NCBI GenBank assembly: GCA_030740795.1
Contig: JASLWO010000012.1
Coordinates: 1 to 55,617, forward strand
Origin: Acidimicrobiales bacterium
Lineage (GTDB): Bacteria > Actinomycetota > Acidimicrobiia > Acidimicrobiales > UBA8592
Direction: 5' to 3'
Length of the DNA: 55,617 nucleotides
Position numbers and translations under genes: made by a program. Numbering within the stretch: the first letter of the stretch is position 1; every line of letters starts with the position of its first letter. The notes beneath the pieces were generated by a model, which made no database searches, was not told the origin of the DNA, and saw only the letters and a program-made list of their open reading frames with translations. Of this stretch, positions 42,994 through 52,200 are shown one piece after another.

Positions 42994-43397
42994 GCTTGAT
43001 CTCGAGCAGAGATGGCAGCACTGACAGTGGAAACAACCTCCTCAGCTGAAGCACCTGGTCCTAATACAGCCGCAACCCCAGAGTTAATCAGTTCCTCAAC
43101 GTCCTCGTCAGGGACAATCCCTCCGATCACCAGTGGAATGTCCAAGCCAGCTTCTTGCAGAGCGTCAGTCATCTTTGGTCCAAGAGTGAGGTGCCCAGCA
43201 TTATGCATTGATAAGCCTATCGCATCGGCATCTTCCTCTTCAGCAGCTGCAACAATACTGCCAGTCGTTTGTCGAAGCCCTAAGTAAATGACTTCCATCC
43301 CTGCATCTCTAAGGATCCGAGCGACCACTTTGATACCTCTGTCATGACCATCTAGGCCTAATTTTGCAAGAATAACTCTGTATTGACGGTTACGCAT
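42990..43397 (-). CDS. icmB: Cobalamin-binding small subunit of acyl-CoA mutase (IcmB-like)
   Basis: A 135-residue Rossmann-like B12 domain: VILAKLGLDGHDRGIKVVARILRDAG holds the D-x-H-x-x-G motif whose His replaces the lower ligand of cobalamin, then GLSMHNAGHLTLGP, and IPLVIGGIVPDEDVEEL with the GG loop. Length matches stand-alone small subunits of isobutyryl-CoA mutase (~136 residues). AAAGGAG precedes the ATG. It overlaps the MeaB start by 4 bases and follows the large subunit by 33 bases. It could instead serve a two-subunit methylmalonyl-CoA mutase; substrate choice lies in the large subunit. Confidence 0.9.
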   Translation of the reverse strand: MRNRQYRVILAKLGLDGHDRGIKVVARILRDAGMEVIYLGLRQTTGSIVAAAEEEDADAIGLSMHNAGHLTLGPKMTDALQEAGLDIPLVIGGIVPDEDVEELINSGVAAVLGPGASAEEVVSTVSAAISARDQA

Positions 43398-43430
43398 TTA
43401 TGCGATTCTCCTTTGGGATTCTTGAAAGAG

Positions 43431-45080
43431 TCAAACTATTGCCCTTTCAACGTATGTTCCGAAGACTGTTTCCATAGCGCCAGCTATTTCTTCTTCAGTT
43501 GCGTAAGTTTTCACTGCATCAATTATTGCTGGCATAAGGTTTCTAGTTGCGTCAGATGCAACTTCTGTAACAACCATGAGTGCGGCATCTACTTGAGATT
43601 GGTTACGTTTTGACTTCACATCCTGAAGTCTCTTCAACTGGTATTCCTCTGTTTCGGCTCCTATCCGCAAAAGATTACGGTCTTCAGGGTTATCGCCTTC
43701 GGTGAAGTCATTCACACCTACGATTATTCGTCTTCCCGCGTTGACTTCTCGTTCAAATCGGTACGCAGCATCAGCGATTTCGCCGACAAAATAGCCATTC
43801 TCGATGCCGGCAAATGTGCCTTCAAGGATTGAACCGTTTCCGATATCTTCTAAATGTGCGAAAATAGCTTCTGCTTGTCGTTCCATTTCATCTGTCATCC
43901 ATTCTACGTATGGAGCTCCACCTAGGGGGTCAGCAACGTTCGTAACGCCAGTTTCATGAGCCACAATCTGCTGTGTTCTTAGCGCTATACGTGCTGCTTC
44001 TTCGCTTGGAAGGGCTAAAGCCTCATCAAAGCTATCTGTATGTAAAGACTGTGTGCCACCTAAAGCTGCTGCTAGTGCTTGAATCCCGACCCTAGCTATG
44101 TTTATCTCAGGTTGTTGCGCCGTTAGAGACACGCCAGCGGTCTGCGTGTGGAACCTGCAGAACATTGCCCTCTCATCGGTCGCCCCATAGCGTTCCTTCA
44201 TCCAACGTGCCCATATTCTCCGTGCCGCTCGAAACTTTCCTATTTCTTCAAAGAAGTCACTGTGGCTATTAAAAAAGAAACTCAATCTTCTTCCAAATTC
44301 GTCTACGTTTTGCCCAGCAGCAATTGCTGCTTCAACATAGGCAAATCCATTTGCCAGAGTAAACGCAAGCTCTTGAGCCGCGGTACTTCCAGCCTCTCGG
44401 ATGTGGTAACCGGAGATAGAGATAGGGTGCCACTTGGGCATTTCGGCCGTTGTGTATTTCACCATGTCGGTAACTATTCGCATTGACGGTCGAGGAGGGT
44501 AGATGTACTCCTTCTGCGCTTGGTACTCTTTCAAGATATCGTTTTGGATAGTTCCAGCGAGTTGATCAGGACTAACACTATTTTTTTCAGCGATTGCAAC
44601 ATACATAGCAAGCAATGTTGCTGCGGGTCCATTGATAGTCATTGAAGTAGAAACTTTTGAGAGATCAATGTCTGCGAAAAGGTCCTCCATGTCTGACAAG
44701 GTATCTATTGCGACTCCTGCTCTTCCTACTTCACCAAGAGACCATTCGCTGTCAGAGTCCCGTCCCATAAGTGTGGGCATGTCAAAAGCTGTTGATAGGC
44801 CTGTACCTCCGTTCCTTAGGAGTTCTTTAAAGCGCATATTTGTGTCTTCAGCAGTTCCAAACCCAGCGAACATTCTCATGGTCCATAATCTTGAACGGTA
44901 CATAGAGGGGTAAATACCCCTGGTGTATGGGTATTGACCTGGGAAAAGGTCCTCGCCGTAAACAGGTTCAACAGGGACCCCTGACATTGTTTCAAAAGGT
45001 ATGTCTCTTAACTTGGCCTTCTCAAACTTTAATTGCCACGTCTCTTTTGGATTAAGATTCGAACTTTCTTCTGTTCCCAC
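43431..45080 (-). CDS. icmA: B12-dependent acyl-CoA mutase large subunit, isobutyryl-CoA mutase-type residues
   Basis: A ~549-residue TIM-barrel mutase lacking a fused B12 domain, like IcmA (~566). PYTRGIYPSMYRSRLWTMR and SISGYHIREAGST place the substrate and catalytic regions; the catalytic His is H226. The residue equal to Y89 of methylmalonyl-CoA mutase is F72 (RMFAGFG), and the one equal to R207 is Q189 (EYQAQKEY). Phe/Gln is the published isobutyryl-CoA mutase pair; Tyr/Arg marks methylmalonyl-CoA mutase. It would interconvert isobutyryl- and n-butyryl-CoA. I chose GTG 45080 since GAGGAG lies 5 bases ahead; GTG 45095 would add 5 residues. Residue equivalences are my alignment. Confidence 0.88.
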   Translation of the reverse strand: MGTEESSNLNPKETWQLKFEKAKLRDIPFETMSGVPVEPVYGEDLFPGQYPYTRGIYPSMYRSRLWTMRMFAGFGTAEDTNMRFKELLRNGGTGLSTAFDMPTLMGRDSDSEWSLGEVGRAGVAIDTLSDMEDLFADIDLSKVSTSMTINGPAATLLAMYVAIAEKNSVSPDQLAGTIQNDILKEYQAQKEYIYPPRPSMRIVTDMVKYTTAEMPKWHPISISGYHIREAGSTAAQELAFTLANGFAYVEAAIAAGQNVDEFGRRLSFFFNSHSDFFEEIGKFRAARRIWARWMKERYGATDERAMFCRFHTQTAGVSLTAQQPEINIARVGIQALAAALGGTQSLHTDSFDEALALPSEEAARIALRTQQIVAHETGVTNVADPLGGAPYVEWMTDEMERQAEAIFAHLEDIGNGSILEGTFAGIENGYFVGEIADAAYRFEREVNAGRRIIVGVNDFTEGDNPEDRNLLRIGAETEEYQLKRLQDVKSKRNQSQVDAALMVVTEVASDATRNLMPAIIDAVKTYATEEEIAGAMETVFGTYVERAIV

Positions 45081-45230
45081 GATCTCTCCTCGCACACCTG
45101 TTCAAATTTATTCTAGACGGAAGGGAACCTAAATTCTTATTGCCAGTGTATTCAAAGATACCGGCCTGGCAGTTATGACCTATTTGAAATCTAACCTAGC
45201 CTAGATTCAACAACGATTTATGGAGAAAGC

Positions 45231-46934
45231 GTGTATCAAGAGTTAAGACAAGCATGGGAAGAACTCACAGCGAAAGGATCCCCGTTCGAACTAGAAGAAG
45301 TAGTAGTTGAAGGCGAAAAGATTCTTTCTTACAAAAATCAAGTCCCTTCTCTACGGGAACTTTGGTTGGCGAGTAAACATTTCGATGACCGCGATTATCT
45401 CGTATATGAAGAAGAACGTATCACGTACACCGAAGCTCACCAGCAGGTAGCAAATGTGGCTAATTGGCTTCTCAGTCAGGGCGTGACATCGGGGGATAGA
45501 GTAGCGATTGCAATGCGAAACTACCCAGAGTGGATGATTGGGTATTGGGCATGTGTGAGCATTGGAGTGGCATGTGTAGGTATGAATGCGTGGTGGGCGA
45601 CCCCTGAATTGGCTTACGCAATAGAAGACGCAACCCCGAAAGCAATCATTGTTGACGAAGAGCGTCTAGCTCAGTTGCCCACTCTTTCAGAAATGAGCGA
45701 ATCAATTCGGATCATCGCTGTCAGAGCACAAAATTCTGACCCCCGAGTCACCCACTGGGATTCAGTAGTTGACGGGAAAACCGAACTGCCGGAAATGACA
45801 ATACACCCAGATACTGATGCTTGTATTTTTTATACATCCGGAACCACTGGTAGACCCAAAGGAGCACAGTTAACGCATCGCGGATGTGTTGCTAATGCCA
45901 TGAGTCTCGCTTTTGCGAACATCGTTCAAGCTAAAGCCTCTTCTTTAGTCGGAGAAAGTAGTAGCGAACCTCAGCGGGAAAGAAAGGTTCAACAGCCTTC
46001 AGCGCTTGTAATTACTCCACTATTTCATGTTACTGCTAACAATTGTGTCGCTCACTCTATGACCATGGCTGGAGGGAAACTTGTTCACATGTATAAATGG
46101 GACCCGGGTAAGGCATTGACACTTATTGAGTCTGAGAAGATAACAACAATGAGCGGTGTCCCGGTAATGTCTAGAGAGTTAATTTCTCACCCTAATTTTT
46201 CTTCAACAGATACGTCATCTTTGAAATCCGTTGGTGGTGGAGGGGCGCAACTCCAACCAGATCTCGTGGAGAAAATAGAAACAACAGTTGCAACTGCCCG
46301 CCCGAGTACTGGTTATGGGATGACCGAAACGAGTGGGATAATCACTGCTATTGCAGCCGACTTCTTTCTAGATAAACCTGAAAGCGCTGGTCCAGCAATG
46401 CCTTGCTTTGAAGCACAATGTTTTGATGACGAGGGAATCCCCGTTGAGAGTGGAGAACTAGGGGAGTTATGGGTCCGTGGAGCCCAAGTAATCCGAGGAT
46501 ATTTGAATCGACCCGAAGCGACATCTGAAACCATTACCAATGGTTGGTTACATACCGGCGATATAGCAAGAATCGACGACGAAGGCTTTATCTATATTGT
46601 TGACCGTAAGAAAGACATGGTTCTTCGAGGAGGAGAAAATATCTATTGCGCAGAAGTTGAATCTGTTATTTTTGAACATAGTTCAGTGGGCGAAGTTTCC
46701 GTCTTCGGTGTCCTTGACGACCGATTAGGTGAAGAAGTGGGAGCTGCAGTCCATTTAATAAATGATGTTACGTTGACTGCAGATGAACTTAGATCTTTCC
46801 TAAGTAGTCGAATGGCAAAACATAAAATTCCTAGATTCATATGGTTTACAGAGTCACCACTTCCGCGAAATGCGAGCGGAAAGTTCCTAAAGCGTGAACT
46901 GCGAGAGAAACTGCAGTTAGAAGACTCTTTGTGA
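45231..46934 (+). CDS. Acyl-CoA synthetase (AMP-binding, long type)
   Basis: A 567-residue adenylate-forming ligase: ACIFYTSGTTGRPKGAQL (P-loop), STGYGMTETSGIITA, GWLHTGDIARIDDEGFIYIVDRKK (hinge), VLRGGENIYCAEVE and PRNASGKFLKRELRE with the catalytic Lys. A charged insertion near 240-256 (ESSSEPQRERKVQQPS) interrupts the region after the P-loop. Start is GTG 45231 with GGAG 6 bases ahead; a nearby ATG (45220) is out of frame. Divergent from the mutase large subunit, with about 150 bases between. Its position suggests it makes the CoA ester the mutase rearranges, but that is inference. Confidence 0.93.
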   Translation: MYQELRQAWEELTAKGSPFELEEVVVEGEKILSYKNQVPSLRELWLASKHFDDRDYLVYEEERITYTEAHQQVANVANWLLSQGVTSGDRVAIAMRNYPEWMIGYWACVSIGVACVGMNAWWATPELAYAIEDATPKAIIVDEERLAQLPTLSEMSESIRIIAVRAQNSDPRVTHWDSVVDGKTELPEMTIHPDTDACIFYTSGTTGRPKGAQLTHRGCVANAMSLAFANIVQAKASSLVGESSSEPQRERKVQQPSALVITPLFHVTANNCVAHSMTMAGGKLVHMYKWDPGKALTLIESEKITTMSGVPVMSRELISHPNFSSTDTSSLKSVGGGGAQLQPDLVEKIETTVATARPSTGYGMTETSGIITAIAADFFLDKPESAGPAMPCFEAQCFDDEGIPVESGELGELWVRGAQVIRGYLNRPEATSETITNGWLHTGDIARIDDEGFIYIVDRKKDMVLRGGENIYCAEVESVIFEHSSVGEVSVFGVLDDRLGEEVGAAVHLINDVTLTADELRSFLSSRMAKHKIPRFIWFTESPLPRNASGKFLKRELREKLQLEDSL

Positions 46935-47026
46935 GCCGGCGTATGAAAGGCTTTCCACTGTCCGGAATTTTGGCATGTGCCGGTATGGGGTTTACTTCTT
47001 TTTCCCTGTCCTGCGATGGTTATTTT

Positions 47027-47056
47027 AGTTAGATAAAGTTAGATAAAGTTAGATAA
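47027..47056. repeat. Three tandem copies of AGTTAGATAA
   Basis: Exact head-to-tail copies at 47027-47036, 47037-47046 and 47047-47056, ending 36 bases before the ATG of the F420 oxidoreductase (47093). A 10-bp period places each copy on the same DNA face. The repeat lies in the 158-base spacer 46935-47092, otherwise without a recognisable feature, and could be a regulator-binding array or a slippage product. Confidence 0.9.
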
Positions 47057-47092
47057 AATCATTGAGGCAAACTGCCTTAGGAGGGTGACATT

Positions 47093-47983
47093 ATGGAATT
47101 AGGTATATTCGGTTCGGCAAATACAGTTGAGGACCTGAAAACACAGGTCGCATCAGCTCAAGATCACGGTTTCGGATCCTTCTGGACCCCGCAGATATTT
47201 GACCTCGATGCATTGACGGCGCTTGCTGTTATAGCCACCGAAGTGCCAGAGATACGACTTGGAACCGCTGTCGTCCCTACTTACCCGCGACACCCTATGA
47301 TGTTAGCTCAGCAGGCATTAACAGTTAATCAGGTGACCGGCGGCCGACTTGACCTTGGAATAGGTTTGTCACACAAACCTGTTGTAGAAGGTATGTGGGG
47401 AATCTCATTTGATGGACCCGTTGGACATATGAGCGATTATCTTAAGATCTTGATGGCCTTACTCCATGAGGGTTCGATCTCACATTCAGGGAAACATCTC
47501 ACTAGTCGCGGAGACATTGGGGTGCCTGCAGATCCGCCACCAGTACTTGTGGCTGCTCTTGGACCTCAGATGCTTAAGCTGGTTGGTCGAGTTGCCGATG
47601 GCACCTCAACTTGGATGACTGGTCCCACTACGATACAGAATCACGTATGCCCAACGATCAATAATGCCGCTGAATCAGCTGGGCGCCCTCAACCGCAAGT
47701 GGTCACTGCCGTACCAGTGTGTATTACTGAAGACATTGATGACGCTAAGAAAATGGCATCGGAATATTTCGGGTTCTACGGTGAACTTCCTTCATATCGT
47801 GCAATGCTTGACCGAGAAGGTCTTGAGAACTCCTGGGATATCGCCTTGATCGGATCCTTTGAGAAAGTCGCTGAAGGACTGCAAGGTTATGTAGAGGCAG
47901 GAGCGACACAGGTTGTAGCAACTGTTTTTGGCTCCGGCGATGATCAACAAAACACGATTAGTAGACTAAGCGACCTTCTCTAG
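47093..47983 (+). CDS. LLM-class F420-dependent oxidoreductase (TIGR03564-like, short)
   Basis: A 296-residue luciferase-like protein: GSFWTPQIFDLDALTALAV, IRLGTAVVPTYPRHPMMLAQ, GGRLDLGIGLSHKPVVEG and VLVAALGPQMLKLVGRVADG. Its short length and motif wording match the MSMEG_4879-like group as I recall. It would move hydride to or from F420 with a small organic substrate. AGGAGGG lies 8 bases before the ATG, a strong site. It is monocistronic and converges on the peptide importer with a 29-base gap. A 3x10-bp repeat lies just upstream and may control it. Confidence 0.9.
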   Translation: MELGIFGSANTVEDLKTQVASAQDHGFGSFWTPQIFDLDALTALAVIATEVPEIRLGTAVVPTYPRHPMMLAQQALTVNQVTGGRLDLGIGLSHKPVVEGMWGISFDGPVGHMSDYLKILMALLHEGSISHSGKHLTSRGDIGVPADPPPVLVAALGPQMLKLVGRVADGTSTWMTGPTTIQNHVCPTINNAAESAGRPQPQVVTAVPVCITEDIDDAKKMASEYFGFYGELPSYRAMLDREGLENSWDIALIGSFEKVAEGLQGYVEAGATQVVATVFGSGDDQQNTISRLSDLL

Positions 47984-48012
47984 ATAGGGCAGTAACTTTG
48001 AGTTATCAAAAG

Positions 48013-49056
48013 CTACTCAGGGGGCCAAAGAATTTCATCTGATGAATTGGCGCCTTTGGCGTCTAAGTGAGGGAAATGACAGGCCACCCAATGATCCCGA
48101 TCGTTAATTTGGCTGATCTGAGGTTCCTCAGCGGCGCACTTCTCAGTTGCTCTGGGACAACGAGTACGGAACCGGCATCCGCTCGGAGGATTAATAGGAG
48201 AGGGGAGTTCACCTTCCAGAATATCTTGATTCCCACTGTGCTTATTGTTGGGGTCGGGAATGGCTGCGAGTAAGAGTCGAGTGTAGGGGTGAGCAGGTTC
48301 TTCGTAGAGTAGGTCTCCATCTCCTATTTCGCAGAGCTTGCCTAAATACATTACGGCAACTCGATCGCTAACATTTTTTACGACAGATAGATCATGACTG
48401 ATAAAAAGTAGAGTCAACCCATACCGGCTTTTCATGTCTTCAAGCATGTTCAGAATGCGAGCTTGTACAGATACATCCAAAGCGGAAACTGGCTCGTCGC
48501 AAATGATTATTTTAGGATCAAGGATTAGCGCTCGGGCAATGGAAATCCGCTGGCATTGGCCGCCAGAATACTCATGCGGACGTTTCGTTAATGTTTCTTC
48601 AACATCCAGTCCCACAGCCTGAATAATTTCAACGACACGATCTTCGGTTAAGTCTTCGTTGGATTTACTCCAAATATTGATGCCTTCACTAACAATATCG
48701 AAAACAGTTCTCCGCGGGTTCAGGGAGCTAATAGGATCCTGAAAAATCATTTGGATATCTGGACGGATGTTTCGTAATTCTTCTCCACTTAGTTCGGTGA
48801 TGTCAACCCCGTTAAATTCAACGGACCCACTTGATGGCTTAGGTATTTGGATTACAGCCCTGGCAGTAGTTGATTTTCCGCAACCAGACTCTCCGACAAT
48901 TCCTAAGGTTTCGCCTTCAGCTATGTCAAAACTTAAGTCAGTTACAGCATGAACTTTCGTGCGGCGAGCTACGGGGAACTCAACAACAAGATTTTGTACT
49001 GAAAGAAGAATATTTGGATCACCTGTTCGCAAATGTGCTGTCCCTGAACCTGCCAT
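48013..49056 (-). CDS. Peptide-type ABC transporter ATPase (OppF/DppF-like)
   Basis: A 347-residue ATPase subunit. Walker A is GESGCGKSTT, the Q-loop lies in QMIFQDPISSLNPR, the signature is YSGGQCQR, Walker B is IIICDEPVSALD and the H-loop LLFISHDLS. The C-terminal oligopeptide extension has a Cys cluster typical of OppF (GCRFRTRCPRATEKC). It energises uptake with the partner ATPase. Start set at ATG 49054-49056 with AAGGTGG ahead, because it overlaps the partner stop as TGATG; a longer in-frame start (49164) lies inside the partner gene. Confidence 0.93.
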   Translation of the reverse strand: MAGSGTAHLRTGDPNILLSVQNLVVEFPVARRTKVHAVTDLSFDIAEGETLGIVGESGCGKSTTARAVIQIPKPSSGSVEFNGVDITELSGEELRNIRPDIQMIFQDPISSLNPRRTVFDIVSEGINIWSKSNEDLTEDRVVEIIQAVGLDVEETLTKRPHEYSGGQCQRISIARALILDPKIIICDEPVSALDVSVQARILNMLEDMKSRYGLTLLFISHDLSVVKNVSDRVAVMYLGKLCEIGDGDLLYEEPAHPYTRLLLAAIPDPNNKHSGNQDILEGELPSPINPPSGCRFRTRCPRATEKCAAEEPQISQINDRDHWVACHFPHLDAKGANSSDEILWPPE

Positions 49057-50120
49057 CAGGCCACCTTGCCTTTCCGGATTTGTAAGCCAGAGGCGGTGTG
49101 TCCGCGTTTCTGATTTTTCTCCAGTGCTTCTTGCCCTTGTGGAGTTTTTACAGGGAAGTAGCACGCGAATCGGTGATCACCGTCATATGTCATTGGGGGG
49201 GTTTCGGTTAAACATCTTTCCTGTGCGTATGCGCATCGCGAGGCGAACCTGCATCCAATTGGGGGATCAACAATATCTGGGGGGCATCCTGGAATCGGAC
49301 TAAGCCGAGTGTGTTTTTTATGATGTAGATGAGGTATCGATGAAAATAGCGCCGCCGTATAAGGGTGCATCATGTTTTCAAATAACTCTTCGGTAGGGGC
49401 ATGTTCCATTACATGCCCTCCGTACATGACAAGGATCTCATCAGCGCGCCCTCGAGCAACTCCGAGGTCATGTGTAATTAGGACCATGGACATCCCTTGT
49501 TCTTTTTGTATACGGGTAAGTAGATCTAGGATATATTTTTGCACGGTTACATCGAGTGAAGTTGTCGGTTCGTCAGCGATCAGGAGATCAGGTTCTATGG
49601 CTAGCGCGATTGAGATCATCACGCGTTGTCGCATCCCTCCAGAGAGTTCGTGGGGGTACTGATCGAGTCGTTTAGTAGGTTCGGGGATGCCAACCAGAGT
49701 GAAAATTTCAGCAACGCGTTGCTTTGCCTCAGATTTTGAAAGCCCCTTATGTTGTCTGAGGGGTTCCATGACCTGATTGCCGACTTTCATCACGGGGTTG
49801 AGTGAGGTCATGGGATCCTGAAAAATCATCGCTATTTTGGTTCCCCAAAATGATTGGCGATTTTCTCCAACGAGTTCCTGCCCATTAAATTTTGCAGAAC
49901 CACTTTCTATCGTGTTTCTCGCGGCGAGTAGCCCCATTACGCCCCGATTGAGAACGGTTTTCCCTGAGCCAGACTCGCCGACGATCCCCAGTGTCTGCCC
50001 GCGTTTGAGAGTGAGGGAGACTCCGTCAACGGCTTTGGCAAGTCCCCGTTCTGTTTTGAACCCAATCCGGTAGTCATCAAGGGTCAGCAGAGGTTCTTCA
50101 GTTTCAGTCGTATAAGTCAT
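49056..50120 (-). CDS. Peptide-type ABC transporter ATPase (OppD/DppD-like)
   Basis: A 354-residue ATPase: GESGSGKTVLN (Walker A), AMIFQDPMTSLNP (Q-loop), HELSGGMRQRVMI (signature), LLIADEPTTSLD (Walker B), MVLITHDLGVA (H-loop), and the C-terminal oligopeptide domain GCPPDIVDPPIGCRFASRC. Start chosen at ATG 50118-50120 (MTYTTETEEP), with AGAG 6 bases upstream; in-frame ATG/other codons at 50126 and 50159 are possible. It overlaps the upstream permease by 17 bases and the OppF-like start by 1. All catalytic motifs intact. Confidence 0.92.
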   Translation of the reverse strand: MTYTTETEEPLLTLDDYRIGFKTERGLAKAVDGVSLTLKRGQTLGIVGESGSGKTVLNRGVMGLLAARNTIESGSAKFNGQELVGENRQSFWGTKIAMIFQDPMTSLNPVMKVGNQVMEPLRQHKGLSKSEAKQRVAEIFTLVGIPEPTKRLDQYPHELSGGMRQRVMISIALAIEPDLLIADEPTTSLDVTVQKYILDLLTRIQKEQGMSMVLITHDLGVARGRADEILVMYGGHVMEHAPTEELFENMMHPYTAALFSSIPHLHHKKHTRLSPIPGCPPDIVDPPIGCRFASRCAYAQERCLTETPPMTYDGDHRFACYFPVKTPQGQEALEKNQKRGHTASGLQIRKGKVA

Positions 50121-51084
50121 AAGCATCTCTAACGTCGTAGAAGTCTCGCAGTCGGTCACTCATGTAGTTGAGTGAAGCGACAGTGAAGAAAAGAAAGATA
50201 ATCGGTCCAAACGCAATCCAAGGTGCGGATTCAAGTGTGTTAATATCTGATCCGATCAGTATCAACTTACCCCAGGTCGCTGATTTCTGAACTGACAGTC
50301 CTAGGAAAGCAAGAGCGCCCTCAGCGACAATTGCAATAGCTACGACAAGCATGGAAAGAGTAGCCATGGGGATGAGGACGTTAGGGAGCATTTCGCGAAC
50401 AATTATGCGGGAACGTTTAGCGCCTAGTGCTTCTGCTGCGATCACGAACTCCCTTTCGGCGAAAGTAATAGTTTGGGCGCGGGCTAAACGGCCTACGGGT
50501 GCCACAGCCAATACTCCAATAGTGATGGAAACAGTCCACAGAGAACGGTCAAGTAACGCGACTACGAGAATGGCGAGAATGAGACCCGGGAATGAGAGGC
50601 TAATAATGAAAATAGAACTAATTATTTTATCTGCCCAACCTTTGAAATATCCTGCAAGCATTCCGAGCGCCCCTCCAACCAGCAAACCAAATAAGGCGGT
50701 AATGAATCCCACTGCTAAAGATATTCGAGCCCCAAAGATGGACCTGCTAAGCATATCTCTAGCGTCCTTGTCAGTTCCCATCCAATGATTTCCATCAAGA
50801 GAGTACGGCGGTTGGACAGGTTTCTCAACGAGGTCACCTCGGAGATTCTCAGTTGTTTCAGTAATAATGTAATTTTCAGTAGGGTCTTTGATAGGGAGGA
50901 TTGGTGCTAGGACTGCTAAAAGTGTAATTAAGACAACCCAAAAGGTTGACAACCAGAATCCAAATCCAAGTTGCTTCTTTGGCGCCACTCCTACCGCCAA
51001 AGAAGCATCAAGGGACCCCAACTCAGTTGAGTCTTCTGAAACAGGTTCGTTCATGTCCCGAGTTTCCTCATCGTAGGTAGTCAT
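50104..51084 (-). CDS. Peptide-type ABC transporter permease (OppC/DppC-like)
   Basis: A 326-residue inner-membrane permease. A hydrophilic N-terminus precedes TM1 (GFWLSTFWVVLITLLAVLAP), then the periplasmic HWMGTDKDARDMLSR typical of OppC, and five later membrane segments. The EAA loop, which contacts the ATPases, is EALGAKRSRIIVREMLPNVLIP. Its ATG overlaps the OppB-like stop by 4 bases. It forms the heterodimeric pore with that gene. The substrate could be peptides, nickel-chelates or sugars; the binding protein at 52257 sets specificity. Confidence 0.94.
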   Translation of the reverse strand: MTTYDEETRDMNEPVSEDSTELGSLDASLAVGVAPKKQLGFGFWLSTFWVVLITLLAVLAPILPIKDPTENYIITETTENLRGDLVEKPVQPPYSLDGNHWMGTDKDARDMLSRSIFGARISLAVGFITALFGLLVGGALGMLAGYFKGWADKIISSIFIISLSFPGLILAILVVALLDRSLWTVSITIGVLAVAPVGRLARAQTITFAEREFVIAAEALGAKRSRIIVREMLPNVLIPMATLSMLVVAIAIVAEGALAFLGLSVQKSATWGKLILIGSDINTLESAPWIAFGPIIFLFFTVASLNYMSDRLRDFYDVRDAYDLYD

Positions 51085-52133
51085 GTGGGTGCCTCAACGG
51101 TCGCATCTACTGGTTCTACCCGACGTTTCCAAGAACAGAAAATAGATTCCTTATAATTTTCCTTTTCGCGTACACGTGGATCAATTACTCCATAAAGCAG
51201 GTCCGCTAAATAATTGAAGACTAGGAAAGCTGTAGCAACGATCATTACGATGGCAAGTACCACAGGGAAATCTTCACGCAACACCGCTTCCACAACCGCG
51301 GTTCCTAAACCTGGGATGCGGAAGAAAGTTTCAACAACTAGAGCTCCACCTATTAGGTAACCGATATTGATGGCTGCGAGCGTAATAAGTGAGAATAATG
51401 AAGGGCGGAGAGCATGCTTATAGAGGACTTTCCTGCGTGACACGCCTTTAGATCTAGCCATGAGGATGAAGTCCTGTTGGAGTGTGGTAATTAAATCCGT
51501 GCGTAGGAGTCGCTGATAACCAGCAGCAGATCCCATGCCCAAGGTCAAGGCTGGGAGGAGCATTTGCATTAATTTATGGTCATGGGTAAATCCCCAAAAG
51601 GGGTCGGTAGCCGTATACACGTCGGGCGTCCAGTCCAACCGAATGGAGAATACATAGAAAAGGATTATTGCTAGCGCGAAATTCGGAAGGGAAACAAAAG
51701 CAAACGCGGTAACGGTTGAAGCTTTATCAGTTTTTGAGTTAGCGCGCGAGGCAGCATTAACCGCCCATGGGATGGCAAGTCCAACAGCAATAAGTTGTGC
51801 CATGAGCATCAGTTGCAATGTCCGAGGGAAGCGTTCTTTTATAAGATCGGTTACGGGAGGTTGCCCGGTTGCGCTAAAGCGGACACCAAAATCGCCAGTG
51901 ACGAAATCACCCGCCCATCGGACATAGCGTTCAGGAAGAGATTTGTCTAAGTAGTACTGTTCTTTAGCTTCTTCTATGAGTTTTACGCTGTCAGGGTTGT
52001 CAACGTCTTCAGCTACCGGTCCGAGAATATTGAAAAGAGGATCGCCGAGAAGATTCATAGCAGCGAAAGTGATCATGGAAATAACTGTTAAAAGGAGTCC
52101 TAATCCTAAAAGCCGTTTCATGGCTCTTCTCAA
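51081..52133 (-). CDS. Peptide-type ABC transporter permease (OppB/DppB-like)
   Basis: A 350-residue permease. TM1 (LLGLGLLLTVISMITFAAM) is followed by the OppB-like periplasmic loop with YYLDKSLPERYVRWAGDFVTGDFG, and the EAA loop is MARSKGVSRRKVLYKHALRPS. FFRIPGLGTAVVEAVLREDFPV is the conserved C-terminal loop of this family. The gene follows the binding protein, with a strong hairpin between. The N-terminal MRRAMKR is basic, as expected for cytoplasmic-side orientation. Confidence 0.94.
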   Translation of the reverse strand: MRRAMKRLLGLGLLLTVISMITFAAMNLLGDPLFNILGPVAEDVDNPDSVKLIEEAKEQYYLDKSLPERYVRWAGDFVTGDFGVRFSATGQPPVTDLIKERFPRTLQLMLMAQLIAVGLAIPWAVNAASRANSKTDKASTVTAFAFVSLPNFALAIILFYVFSIRLDWTPDVYTATDPFWGFTHDHKLMQMLLPALTLGMGSAAGYQRLLRTDLITTLQQDFILMARSKGVSRRKVLYKHALRPSLFSLITLAAINIGYLIGGALVVETFFRIPGLGTAVVEAVLREDFPVVLAIVMIVATAFLVFNYLADLLYGVIDPRVREKENYKESIFCSWKRRVEPVDATVEAPT

Positions 52134-52200
52134 AATGCACCTCCGTCCTGCGCGTCTTTAGATGATAACAAGTCCAGTGTTTTATATGGTGAGCAAACGA

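Noticed and set aside
45096-45230. Cobalamin riboswitch upstream of the mutase
   Set aside because: The spacer is only ~150 bases and shows no B12-box-like sequence. A short TGCCAG...CTGGCA repeat alone does not make one.
49057-49164. Longer start for the OppF-like ATPase
   Set aside because: The extra 36 residues run into the partner ATPase gene, are basic and unlike OppF. ATG 49056 overlaps the partner stop as TGATG and has a ribosome-binding site.
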